Below, piece by piece: positions 1 through 5,620 of a stretch of DNA of 8,897 nucleotides; the first letter of the stretch is position 1, and every line of letters starts with the position of its first letter. The stretch comes from CAYLNC01 sp964534415 (GTDB taxonomy: Bacteria; Patescibacteriota; Minisyncoccia; Phycocordibacterales; JAACPR01), in NCBI GenBank assembly GCA_964534415.1, contig CAZHOL010000014.1, forward strand, positions 1 through 8,897, in the 5' to 3' direction. The notes under the pieces were generated by a model that ran no database searches, was not told the DNA's origin, and saw only the letters and a program-made list of their open reading frames with translations. The position numbers were made by a program, and so were the translations under genes.

Positions 1-688
1 GAGAACCGCCTGGGTAGTACGACCGCAAGGTTAAAACTCAAAGGAATAGACGGGGGCTTGCACAAGCGGTGGATCATGTGGCTTAATTCGTAGGTAAACG
101 AAGAACCTTACCAAGGCTAGAAATCTAATTGAAATCCCTCTGAAAGGAGGGACCCCGCAAGGCAATTAGACAGGTGATGCATGGCCGTCGTCAGTTCGTG
201 GTTTGAATTGTTCCCTTAAGTGGGGTAACGAACGCAACCCTCGTCGTGTGTTGTAAGTATCACACGAGACTGCCCTCGCTTTTGTATTCAAGTTGGAAAC
301 TTTTCCAATTTGGATTGAATACAGGAGCGAGGGAGGAAGGCGAGGATGACGCCAGGTCCGCATGTCCCTTGACGCCTTGGGCTGCACACGTGATACAATG
401 GGTATGACAGAGGGACGCAATATCGTAAGATGGAGCAAATCCCAAAACTTACCCCCAGTTCGGATTGAGGTCTGCAACTCGACCTCATGAAGCCGGAATC
501 GCTAGTAATCGTAGGTCAGCCATACTACGGTGAATACGTTCTCAAGCCTTGTACTCACCGCCCGTCACATCAAGGGAATTGGGAGTACCCGAAATTTCAA
601 CTCGTTTGAAATAACGGTAAATTCAATGACAGGGATGAAGTCGTAACAAGGCACGGGTAGCGGAAGCTGTTCGTGGATTAATTCAAGT
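1..688 (+). rRNA. rrs: 16S ribosomal RNA, 3' portion (5' end outside window)
   Basis: The sequence aligns by eye with E. coli 16S from about position 874 to the 3' end. Recognisable blocks include the ACCGCCTGGG start, AAACTCAAAGGAATAGACGG, the ACAAGCGGTGGA block, GATGACGCCAGGTC, GGAATCGCTAGTAATCG, CACCGCCCGTCACA and GAAGTCGTAACAAGG. Helix 45 is intact at 656-675: a 10-bp stem around the GGAA loop that KsgA normally dimethylates. The 3' end at about 688 is placed by counting the 13 nucleotides that follow helix 45 in E. coli. Those nucleotides read GATTAATTCAAGT here, so the CCTCC anti-Shine-Dalgarno core is missing. Helix 40 (273-333) is much longer than in E. coli. The divergent positions are typical of CPR 16S genes. 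Antisense ORFs in this stretch are spurious. Confidence 0.97.
273..333 (+). other. Expanded helix 40 of the 16S rRNA
   Basis: A long hairpin replaces the short helix 40 loop found in E. coli. CCCTCGCT (273-280) pairs with AGCGAGGG (326-333), TGTATTCAA (283-291) with TTGAATACA (315-323), and TTGGAA (293-298) with TTCCAA (303-308) around a four-base loop. The three stacked helices, separated by small internal loops, make an RNA expansion of roughly 40 nt relative to E. coli. The pairing is near perfect, which supports a real rRNA element rather than assembly noise. Confidence 0.85.
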
Positions 689-876
689 GAAGCACGTTTG
701 TTGGACTTCGGTCGCAACAAACTTATTGTCGATTTATGTGTCTCGATCGAGCACGTAAGAGGGATCGTAATACCTCTAAATAGTACGTGACATTATGGAA
801 AGTCATAATGACAGTTCGGAAAGACGAATAATAAAAAGAGGCAAGATAAAGCATATTATTGAAAAGTTGTCAGATG
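689..876 (+). other. Structured 16S 3' trailer, no gene seen
   Basis: Between the 16S end and the terminator there is no credible coding region, no 23S start and no spacer tRNA. The stretch is rich in hairpins. GTTTGTTG (696-703) pairs with CAACAAAC (715-722) and is capped by GAC-TTCG-GTC, a UUCG tetraloop stem. CACGTA (752-757) pairs with TACGTG (784-789), enclosing AGAGG (758-762) paired with CCTCT (773-777). CATTATG (791-797) pairs with CATAATG (804-810). These probably belong to the rRNA precursor and serve in processing or stability; that role is inferred. Confidence 0.6.
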
Positions 877-910
877 AAAAAACAGGGATTAATATCTCTG
901 TTTTTTCTTT
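877..910 (+). terminator. Intrinsic terminator after the 16S transcript
   Basis: A 12-bp stem joins 877-888 (AAAAAACAGGGA) to 895-906 (TCTCTGTTTTTT) around a TTAATA loop, with one G-T wobble. The T-run continues to 910. The symmetry also allows termination on the minus strand. Its position indicates that the 16S transcript ends here without a 23S gene. Confidence 0.75.
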
Positions 911-947
911 TGTCTTAAAACTTCACAGAGAAAATTTGAATATGAGA

Positions 948-953
948 TATAAT
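948..953 (+). promoter_or_regulatory. -10 box for the gene at 982
   Basis: A perfect TATAAT lies just downstream of the 16S terminator. No good -35 is visible. Transcription would begin near 960, giving a leader of about 22 nt before ATG 982. This excludes the in-frame ATG at 952, which lies inside the -10 box itself. Confidence 0.55.
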
Positions 954-981
954 GATTTCGTTATTACTAATCACAATCAAA

Positions 982-2457
982 ATGAAATCAATTAAATTAT
1001 TCGCAACTTTATTAATTTTATTAACCGTCGCAACCACTGCCTCAGCATATAATTTCACAAGAGATTTGGAATTGGGTGCTAGGGGACAGGATGTTACAAA
1101 ATTACAAGAGATGTTGGTTGGTGCAGGACATTTAGACAGTGACTCCGTCACAGGATATTTCGGGCCCGCCACTGAATTAGCTGTTGCAAAATGGCAGATT
1201 GCTAACGATATCAAGCCAATCTCAGGAATTTTCGGAGCGATTTCACAAAAATTTGTATCTAAAGCCAAAAGTGAAAATTTGGCTGCAAGCGTGACTAGCG
1301 CTAATAGTATGCTCACCGCAGAACAAATAAAGTGGGTTGCGGACACATTGTTGGGTAAAAAGATAATAAAAAAGTCTGAACATAAAAATGTGGTTAGTGT
1401 CTTAACTGGTCCAAAATATATTGTCGATCCTATCAAGACAGAAAATAAATTAACTTACCCAACATCCGGCGATCATACAATTCTTTCATACAACAGATTG
1501 ATTAATCGTGACTTGTCTCAAGAGAGAAGCACCCAACCATTTAACTGGAAAGGATTAAAATTGATTATCACAGATACACAGAAACTCGGACAAAAGGGAA
1601 TGGAAATTACAGAGGCTGCCGTAATCAACGATGAAATCGATTTCTTCATGTTAAATGAAAGTGGAAATAAAATGGGTGAAGTTCTTCCAATATTCATGAA
1701 CGGATTACCCAAGGGCGAGGCTGTATTCGTAAAGGGTCTTGTTTCAGGCTCGAACTACAACTGTACCAGCACAGCAAATTGTGGCTTTAGTGTTGTGCCT
1801 GCAGGAAAATATCGCATCTTGATGTCTATTAAAGACACACAGGAAATGTATTACAGCGACTATTTTACCTATAAAGATACTAGTTCTCTAACTAATACTG
1901 TCGAAGTCGGTTCCGCTACATACAAAGCAAAAATGGTAGATGATTTGGATGTTGATGGATGTATCGTTCCGGTTAAAGTTGGTAACAACTATAATGTCTG
2001 TGATTACTATCAAAACGGTGTTGCTGTTAGTCGAATGAATGGAGGATTTGGTGGTGAATATTCTATGAATGTTGGCGATTCAAACAAAATTGTTTGTAGC
2101 TTTACAGAAAACACTCCTGTGCGCGTCGAGAGAAATATGCCCGCTTGTGTCCGACCAAGTACGAACACAGTAACACAAACTACAACTGTATTGCCTGTAG
2201 CCAACCCAGTAACATCAGGAGCGATAACCCCATCTGTTTCTGTTCCTGCAACAGTTACAAAATTATCATCTGCGCAGCTTTGCGCCGCAATAAAGATGAC
2301 GACTGCAGATAGTTGCTCTGGATATACTTCATACTCACAGAGACAGAATAATCCGAGTTATGTCTACAACGGTGTGACATACAATTTGTCCTATACTTTG
2401 AACAAGAATGCAACAGGAGCAAGATGTAACGACCTGTGTTCTGCGACTGCTAAATAA
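982..2457 (+). CDS. Secreted protein with peptidoglycan-binding domain and Cys-rich C-terminal half
   Basis: The 491-residue product starts with a signal peptide (residues 1-22, basic MKSIK, hydrophobic LLILLTVA, cleavage after ASA). Residues 28-93 form a PG_binding_1 domain with the recognisable pattern LGARGQDVTKLQEML, VTGYFGPATELAVAKWQ and a closing G..G...Q.F segment; this fold binds peptidoglycan. Residues 160-300 are a predicted beta-rich domain I do not recognise. Two further parts follow, separated by a Thr/Val/Pro/Ser linker at about 392-426. All ten cysteines (261, 267, 327, 340, 372, 389, 434, 445, 482, 486) lie after residue 260, suggesting disulfides outside the cytoplasm. The start is at 982 because the upstream ATG 952 overlaps the promoter and the signal peptide begins here. 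There is no Shine-Dalgarno. It is probably a cell-wall-associated surface protein; the exact role is unknown. Confidence 0.9.
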   Translation: MKSIKLFATLLILLTVATTASAYNFTRDLELGARGQDVTKLQEMLVGAGHLDSDSVTGYFGPATELAVAKWQIANDIKPISGIFGAISQKFVSKAKSENLAASVTSANSMLTAEQIKWVADTLLGKKIIKKSEHKNVVSVLTGPKYIVDPIKTENKLTYPTSGDHTILSYNRLINRDLSQERSTQPFNWKGLKLIITDTQKLGQKGMEITEAAVINDEIDFFMLNESGNKMGEVLPIFMNGLPKGEAVFVKGLVSGSNYNCTSTANCGFSVVPAGKYRILMSIKDTQEMYYSDYFTYKDTSSLTNTVEVGSATYKAKMVDDLDVDGCIVPVKVGNNYNVCDYYQNGVAVSRMNGGFGGEYSMNVGDSNKIVCSFTENTPVRVERNMPACVRPSTNTVTQTTTVLPVANPVTSGAITPSVSVPATVTKLSSAQLCAAIKMTTADSCSGYTSYSQRQNNPSYVYNGVTYNLSYTLNKNATGARCNDLCSATAK

Positions 2458-2494
2458 TTTTGAAGTTTACAGCGACTCTCAGTTAATAATGATT

Positions 2495-2528
2495 AAAACA
2501 AAAACCGCCCGAAGGCGGCTTTTGTTTT
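2495..2528. terminator. Bidirectional terminator between convergent genes
   Basis: CCGCC (2505-2509) pairs with GGCGG (2514-2518) around a CGAA loop. Flanking AAAACAAAA (2495-2503) pairs with TTTTGTTTT (2520-2528), with one A-C mismatch at the junction. Both strands therefore show a GC stem followed by a T-rich run. It closes the gene ending at 2457 (+) and the one ending at 2551 (-). Confidence 0.93.
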
Positions 2529-2550
2529 ACCAAGAATAATCTTTTATCGA

Positions 2551-3879
2551 TTAAGCTTTACTTGCTAGGTTTGCCTGTTTAAAGGCCTTGATTCTAGCAG
2601 AGATTTGACCTTTGTTTTTGTTTCGCAACATATAGTATGCAATCACGGCGCTCCACAAAACAATCAATGAAATGAAACCGATTAGTTTTGCTGTCTCCTC
2701 TGGACCAGTATATGGAACTTGGTTCAAATATACTGATGAAAGGCTGGCCAATTCTCCATCTGAAGTGTTGCTAATAACTGATGTAGTTTTGTTATCGCTA
2801 TCATCTGATACACGTACTGTACATGTGTCAGATTCCTCGTCACCGTTGTTGTCTTCTACGGTAACTTTGAATTTGTATGTACCAGAATCTTCGAATTCAA
2901 TTTTCTGAGTTCGCTCGTCTTCGTCGAAATCATCTACTTCGTCAGTGTCACCACTCCAATCAATATCGTATGGACCTTCACCACCATCGATTTCTACCTT
3001 GATTGTAATTCGGTCACCCTCTTCAATAGAAGAGTCAGAAACTTTACATTCTACATCTAGGTCCTCATCGTCATCGTTGTTGTCATTATTATTGTTCACA
3101 ACAACTGTAGGACAGTTAACTGAGACGAATTTACTATTACTATCTAGAACTGTTACATATGCAGTATATGAACCTGTAGAGTTGAATGTCTTTGAAATTT
3201 GCTGACCAACTCCTGAAACTGTTCCGTACCATCCGTAAGCGTATGGAGATTTTCCGCCATTCGCATTTACAGAATATAGAACTGTGTCTCCTGTGCGAAC
3301 TGAAGTATCATTAACTGTACATACAGCTGTTGGAGCATCTGGTGTGACAGGTGGTGGGGGAATAACAGGATCCTCGATTTTTGAGAACTTCAAACATACT
3401 GGAGAAACGCTCTCGTATTTTGTTGAAGCACCCTTTGCAGCATGCACAGTCTCGATTCTTTTGATATTTGAACCGATTGTCATCGTACCTAGACCCGTTG
3501 TCTGGTAATCAGAATTTTCTGCTATATCATTTGTAATTCCTGTCTTTAGAATTAGTGATCCGTTCGCATCGTAGAAGTTAAAGTATACCTGCTCCAATTT
3601 CTGGTTTAGTCCACCGTGTTCTGAGTGGGCGTCGTATGTCTGGGCAGTAATTGTATATTTACCAGCAGGTACGGTAATACCTGTTAGGTTAGATGAGTTT
3701 CCATATCCTGGCATATTCAAATTGCTAACCAATACATTTGTTGGCAAGTTTCTTACGACCTCGTTTGCGCTGTTTGCAGTTAAAGTACAAACAGGTGAAG
3801 CCGCGTTTACGCCATAAAAAGGCATAAAAATGGCCACTAGAACCGATACTTTCAATATATTTGTGATAATTTTTTGCAT
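2551..3879 (-). CDS. Surface protein with two PKD-like domains and a C-terminal VPYTG-transmembrane anchor
   Basis: The 442-residue product has a signal peptide (about 1-26, ending GVNA). An N-terminal beta-rich domain spans about 28-165 and is followed by a proline hinge (170-183, PVIPPPPVTPDAP). Two PKD/Ig-like domains follow at about 184-262 and 276-358, each with a Cys pair (187/256 and 278/353) and the G-G-x-x-P-Y plus SG(S/T)Y(T/K) pattern of this fold. An Asn/Asp-rich linker (262-275) separates them. The second PKD domain is strongly acidic, which could mean calcium binding. The C-terminus has VPYTG (388-392), a membrane helix (about 397-418) and a basic tail. This resembles a sortase-type sorting signal, but the tail after the helix is longer (about 24 residues) than in classic LPXTG proteins. 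It is probably an envelope adhesin or stalk; the ligand is unknown. No Shine-Dalgarno is present. Confidence 0.9.
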   Translation of the reverse strand: MQKIITNILKVSVLVAIFMPFYGVNAASPVCTLTANSANEVVRNLPTNVLVSNLNMPGYGNSSNLTGITVPAGKYTITAQTYDAHSEHGGLNQKLEQVYFNFYDANGSLILKTGITNDIAENSDYQTTGLGTMTIGSNIKRIETVHAAKGASTKYESVSPVCLKFSKIEDPVIPPPPVTPDAPTAVCTVNDTSVRTGDTVLYSVNANGGKSPYAYGWYGTVSGVGQQISKTFNSTGSYTAYVTVLDSNSKFVSVNCPTVVVNNNNDNNDDDEDLDVECKVSDSSIEEGDRITIKVEIDGGEGPYDIDWSGDTDEVDDFDEDERTQKIEFEDSGTYKFKVTVEDNNGDEESDTCTVRVSDDSDNKTTSVISNTSDGELASLSSVYLNQVPYTGPEETAKLIGFISLIVLWSAVIAYYMLRNKNKGQISARIKAFKQANLASKA

Positions 3880-3904
3880 ATGTTTTTTATTAATCTATAT
3901 TTAT

Positions 3905-3933
3905 ATAATAGCAGATTTGAAGCCCTATGTCAA
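3905..3933 (-). promoter_or_regulatory. Promoter of the PKD surface-protein gene
   Basis: On the minus strand there is a perfect -35 TTGACA (3928-3933), a 17-bp spacer and a -10 TATTAT (3905-3910) preceded by TGC, which makes it an extended -10. The start site is predicted near 3898, leaving a leader of about 19 nt before ATG 3879. The leader is nearly all A/T with no Shine-Dalgarno. This is the strongest consensus promoter in the window. Confidence 0.85.
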
Positions 3934-4036
3934 GGGGTCTGTGGCCCTTAAAATTGACCGCCCTAGACTAGCACAAAATGGAGAATAATCCAGTAAAATG
4001 CTTTGCTTTTTTAACTTTTTCTGTTAATCTTGTATT

Positions 4037-4057
4037 TACACGTTTTCCGTGTATTTT
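4037..4057 (+). other. Hairpin plus T-run directly before the tRNA
   Basis: TACACG (4037-4042) pairs with CGTGTA (4048-4053) around TTTTC, followed by TTTT and then the first tRNA base. It could be a weak terminator isolating the tRNA, or a feature of the pre-tRNA leader. No clear tRNA promoter was found; TTAACT (4011-4016) with TATTTA (4033-4038) is only a weak candidate. Confidence 0.35.
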
Positions 4058-4133
4058 GCGCGTGTAGCTCAGGTGGTTAGAGCGCGTCACTGATAATGAC
4101 GAGGTCCCAAGTTCGAGTCTTGGCATGCGCACC
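4058..4133 (+). tRNA. ileT: tRNA-Ile (anticodon GAT)
   Basis: A complete cloverleaf can be folded by hand. The 7-bp acceptor stem GCGCGTG/CATGCGC closes at 4058-4064 and 4124-4130. The D arm is GCTC/GAGC. The anticodon stem CGTCA/TGACG carries the loop CTGATAA with anticodon GAT at 4092-4094. The variable loop is five bases, and the T stem CCAAG/CTTGG carries TTCGAGT. The discriminator is A4131. Only CC follows before a G, so the 3' CCA is not fully encoded and must be completed by CCA-adding enzyme. This isoacceptor often lies in the 16S-23S spacer of bacteria; here it stands alone, about 3.4 kb from the 16S gene. Confidence 0.97.
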
Positions 4134-4142
4134 GATATTCTG

Positions 4143-4151
4143 TGCTACTAT
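4143..4151 (+). promoter_or_regulatory. Possible extended -10 for the Cys-rich small gene
   Basis: TGCTACTAT matches the TGnTATAAT extended -10 pattern with one mismatch and lies 10 bases after the tRNA. Predicted initiation near 4158 would give a leader of about 36 nt, long enough to hold the AGGAG before ATG 4194. Co-transcription with the tRNA is the alternative. Confidence 0.4.
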
Positions 4152-4183
4152 AGTTTCGACGTTCTTTTTAAACAGTCAAAAAC

Positions 4184-4188
4184 AGGAG
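4184..4188 (+). promoter_or_regulatory. Shine-Dalgarno-like AGGAG before ATG 4194
   Basis: AGGAG sits 5 nt before the ATG, close to standard spacing. It is the only such site next to any protein start in this window. It decides for ATG 4194 over the in-frame ATG at 4125, which is inside the tRNA. The 16S tail here seems unable to pair with it. Confidence 0.5.
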
Positions 4189-4193
4189 TGCTT

Positions 4194-4505
4194 ATGGCTA
4201 AAATACAGATTAATCCATTTGTGCCTATTATGCCACATCAAGTTCCAGTGATGGAACGGGGAATGGCTTCGTTCGTAGTTTGCCCAGCGTGTGGTGCATG
4301 TTACCAAATTGATTTCAATACTATGTATCGGTATATGATTCAATACTTTACCAGGATTAAAATGAGGAAGGAAATTCCAAAACCTGCCAGGACACTGAAA
4401 TACAAGTACTACTTCACCATCTATGATGGCGGGACGTGTTGCGGGAGAGGACCTCTCGTTCTGGACATGCATGAAATTCCGAAGAGTTCGACCCAGCTCA
4501 AGTGA
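4194..4505 (+). CDS. Small Cys-rich protein of unknown function, possible zinc binder
   Basis: This encodes a 103-residue protein I do not recognise. It has five cysteines: CPACGAC at 30-36 (CxxCxxC) and CC at 82-83 within GGTCCGRGP. This arrangement is compatible with a zinc-ribbon-like or metal-binding fold, which is inference only. There is no signal peptide or membrane segment; the middle (about 44-75) is rich in Tyr, Lys and Arg. The stop codon TGA lies inside the loop and stem of its own terminator. The gene sits between tRNA-Ile and murB and converges on murB. It is the only gene here with a Shine-Dalgarno, and by eye its base composition looks slightly richer in G+C than its neighbours. 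Both are mild hints of a different origin. It might be lineage-specific. Coding status rests on the start signal, an intact frame and the tight terminator. Confidence 0.65.
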   Translation: MAKIQINPFVPIMPHQVPVMERGMASFVVCPACGACYQIDFNTMYRYMIQYFTRIKMRKEIPKPARTLKYKYYFTIYDGGTCCGRGPLVLDMHEIPKSSTQLK

Positions 4506-4518
4506 GCGGGTCTTTTTT
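4490..4518 (+). terminator. Intrinsic terminator of the Cys-rich gene
   Basis: GACCC (4490-4494) pairs with GGGTC (4508-4512) and GCTC (4496-4499) with GAGC (4504-4507), with A4495 bulged and a four-base loop. A run of six T follows (4513-4518). The hairpin overlaps the last codons and the TGA stop. On the minus strand no T-run follows the stem, so it probably does not terminate murB. Confidence 0.88.
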
Positions 4519-4519
4519 A

Positions 4520-5539
4520 TTAAATAATATTCGGTTCAATTTCTAGATCTACACCAAATTCGTCGCGCACCCTTGTTTTGATTTCATGAATGGCGAGCTC
4601 CAATTCGTTGAAGTTTGCTTTGCCATCCGGATTCGTAATTACCAGAGAGCTTTTGTCGTGTATTTTTATATTTCCAATCTGTGCACCTTTTAGACCGACT
4701 TTTTCAATTAACCAACCTGCATAAAGTTTGCTGTGCTCTGCATCAATAGCAAAATATGTCATCTCGGGATATTTCACAAGGATTTGTTCGAGAGCAGTTT
4801 TGTCCACGACAGGGTTTTTGAAGAATGACCCGCAGTTTGGAATAGAGCTTGGATCGGGCAATTTTTCTTTGCGAATCTCCAAAATTGCATTTCGAATTTC
4901 TTTGGCGCTCGCATGGGATTGTTTTTTTGCTAGAAAATATAGTTGCACATCCTTATACTGAGGAATTTCAGGAGATTTTTTTGAAAGTTGAAAGGAAACT
5001 TTTGTGATGATAAATTTACCGAGATTCTTTTTGAAGACACTGTCTCTATATGAAAATTCGCATTGATCATTTGAAGCTTCATAAAATTTGCACTTGTCGA
5101 TATCGAAAAATTCAACCGAAGTAATAGTTTTCGAAACATCAGATCCGTACGCCCCAATATTTTGAATTGGACAGGCGCCAACTGTTCCAGGAATACCAGA
5201 AAGTGCTTCGAGTCCGGAAAGTCCGTTTTCGATTGACCATTTGACCAAGTCATCCCAATTTTCCCCGGCACCCGCCTCGATGTTTACGAAATCCGGTCCT
5301 TCGTATGTTTTTAACACGCCCGTGTTTTTCATCGAAATTATGATTGAGTCGTGCTCTTTTTCGGAGAAGATTGTGTTTGTGCCGGCTCCAATGGGGAATA
5401 GCGGGAGATTTTTCTTGCGACCAAATTTCCAGGCATCCACTAACTCATTTTTGTTTTCTATTTCGATTAGATATTTGGCCTGGCCGCCAATTTTCATTGC
5501 AGAGAAATTTTCCAGCTCGATTTTTTCTAAAGTTTTCAT
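4520..5539 (-). CDS. murB: UDP-N-acetylmuramate dehydrogenase (UDP-N-acetylenolpyruvoylglucosamine reductase), type I
   Basis: MurB is a cytoplasmic FAD enzyme. It uses NADPH to reduce UDP-GlcNAc-enolpyruvate, the product of MurA, to UDP-MurNAc. The 339-residue length fits the family. FAD-binding motifs are visible: NFSAMKIGGQA (11-21), IGAGTNTIFSE (50-60) and SGIPGTVGACPIQNIGAYG (114-132). SYRDSVF (163-169) holds the conserved Tyr-Arg. CGSFFKNP (236-243) holds the catalytic Ser238, and the C-terminal LEIEP supplies the active-site Glu. The KLPDP.SIP segment and Tyr195 region match type I (E. coli-like) enzymes. One deviation is GACPIQN where GG(A/S)xxQN is usual. The gene is divergent from murA across an 80-bp region with a dyad. 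There is no Shine-Dalgarno; the start at 5539 is supported by the alignment of the N-terminus. Confidence 0.96.
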   Translation of the reverse strand: MKTLEKIELENFSAMKIGGQAKYLIEIENKNELVDAWKFGRKKNLPLFPIGAGTNTIFSEKEHDSIIISMKNTGVLKTYEGPDFVNIEAGAGENWDDLVKWSIENGLSGLEALSGIPGTVGACPIQNIGAYGSDVSKTITSVEFFDIDKCKFYEASNDQCEFSYRDSVFKKNLGKFIITKVSFQLSKKSPEIPQYKDVQLYFLAKKQSHASAKEIRNAILEIRKEKLPDPSSIPNCGSFFKNPVVDKTALEQILVKYPEMTYFAIDAEHSKLYAGWLIEKVGLKGAQIGNIKIHDKSSLVITNPDGKANFNELELAIHEIKTRVRDEFGVDLEIEPNII

Positions 5540-5592
5540 AAATATTTTCTAAATTCTTTTTCACTAATTATGCACAGAAATGCTTTACGTGT

Positions 5593-5601
5593 ATTATATC
5601 A
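5593..5601 (-). promoter_or_regulatory. Extended -10 facing murB
   Basis: The minus strand of the left dyad arm also reads TGATATAAT. Predicted initiation near 5586 leaves a leader of about 47 nt before ATG 5539, longer than for the other genes here. A second minus-strand box, CATAAT (5567-5572), would give a 20-nt leader and cannot be excluded. Confidence 0.5.
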
Positions 5602-5605
5602 CATA

Positions 5606-5614
5606 TGATATAAT
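5606..5614 (+). promoter_or_regulatory. Extended -10 of murA, predicting a leaderless transcript
   Basis: TGATATAAT is a perfect extended -10. A weak TTTACG (5584-5589) or TTACGT is the nearest -35. Initiation 7 nt after the last T falls on A5621, the first base of the murA ATG. The in-frame GTG at 5615 would then lie upstream of the transcript, so ATG 5621 is preferred. Confidence 0.7.
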
Positions 5615-5620
5615 GTGCTC

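Larger units (their letters stand above)
5593..5614. promoter_or_regulatory. Perfect inverted repeat between murB and murA, candidate operator and divergent promoter
   Basis: ATTATATCA (5593-5601), a CATA spacer and TGATATAAT (5606-5614) form a perfect 9-bp dyad. Each arm is itself an extended -10 box (TGATATAAT), one facing murA and one facing murB. A dimeric regulator bound here would cover both -10 boxes at once. The obvious candidate is the XRE domain of the adjacent MurA. The dyad and boxes are seen directly; binding is inferred. Confidence 0.7.

Noticed and set aside
166..488. Antisense ORFs within the 16S gene
   Set aside because: They are chance frames opposite rRNA with no start signal or family likeness.
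952..981. Upstream ATG extending the 982 gene by ten residues
   Set aside because: The ATG overlaps the TATAAT box and would not be in the transcript; the signal peptide fits the 982 start.
795..995. A 66-residue ORF on the + strand just after the 16S gene
   Set aside because: It runs through a hairpin (791-810), the intrinsic terminator (877-910) and the TATAAT promoter, and overlaps the next gene. Its sequence resembles no protein family.
2672..3508. Plus-strand ORFs opposite the PKD surface-protein gene
   Set aside because: They are shadows of low-complexity coding sequence (Ser/Thr/Leu-rich mirror of Asp/Glu/Asn codons).
3932..3949. Small inverted repeat AAGGG...CCCTT next to the -35 box of the surface gene
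   Set aside because: Five base pairs with an eight-base loop is too weak to call an operator.
4125..4193. Extended N-terminus of the Cys-rich gene
   Set aside because: The ATG at 4125 lies in the tRNA acceptor stem, and a better start with AGGAG is at 4194.
5615..5620. GTG start giving a two-residue longer MurA
   Set aside because: It lies between the -10 box and the predicted start site, so ATG 5621 is better.
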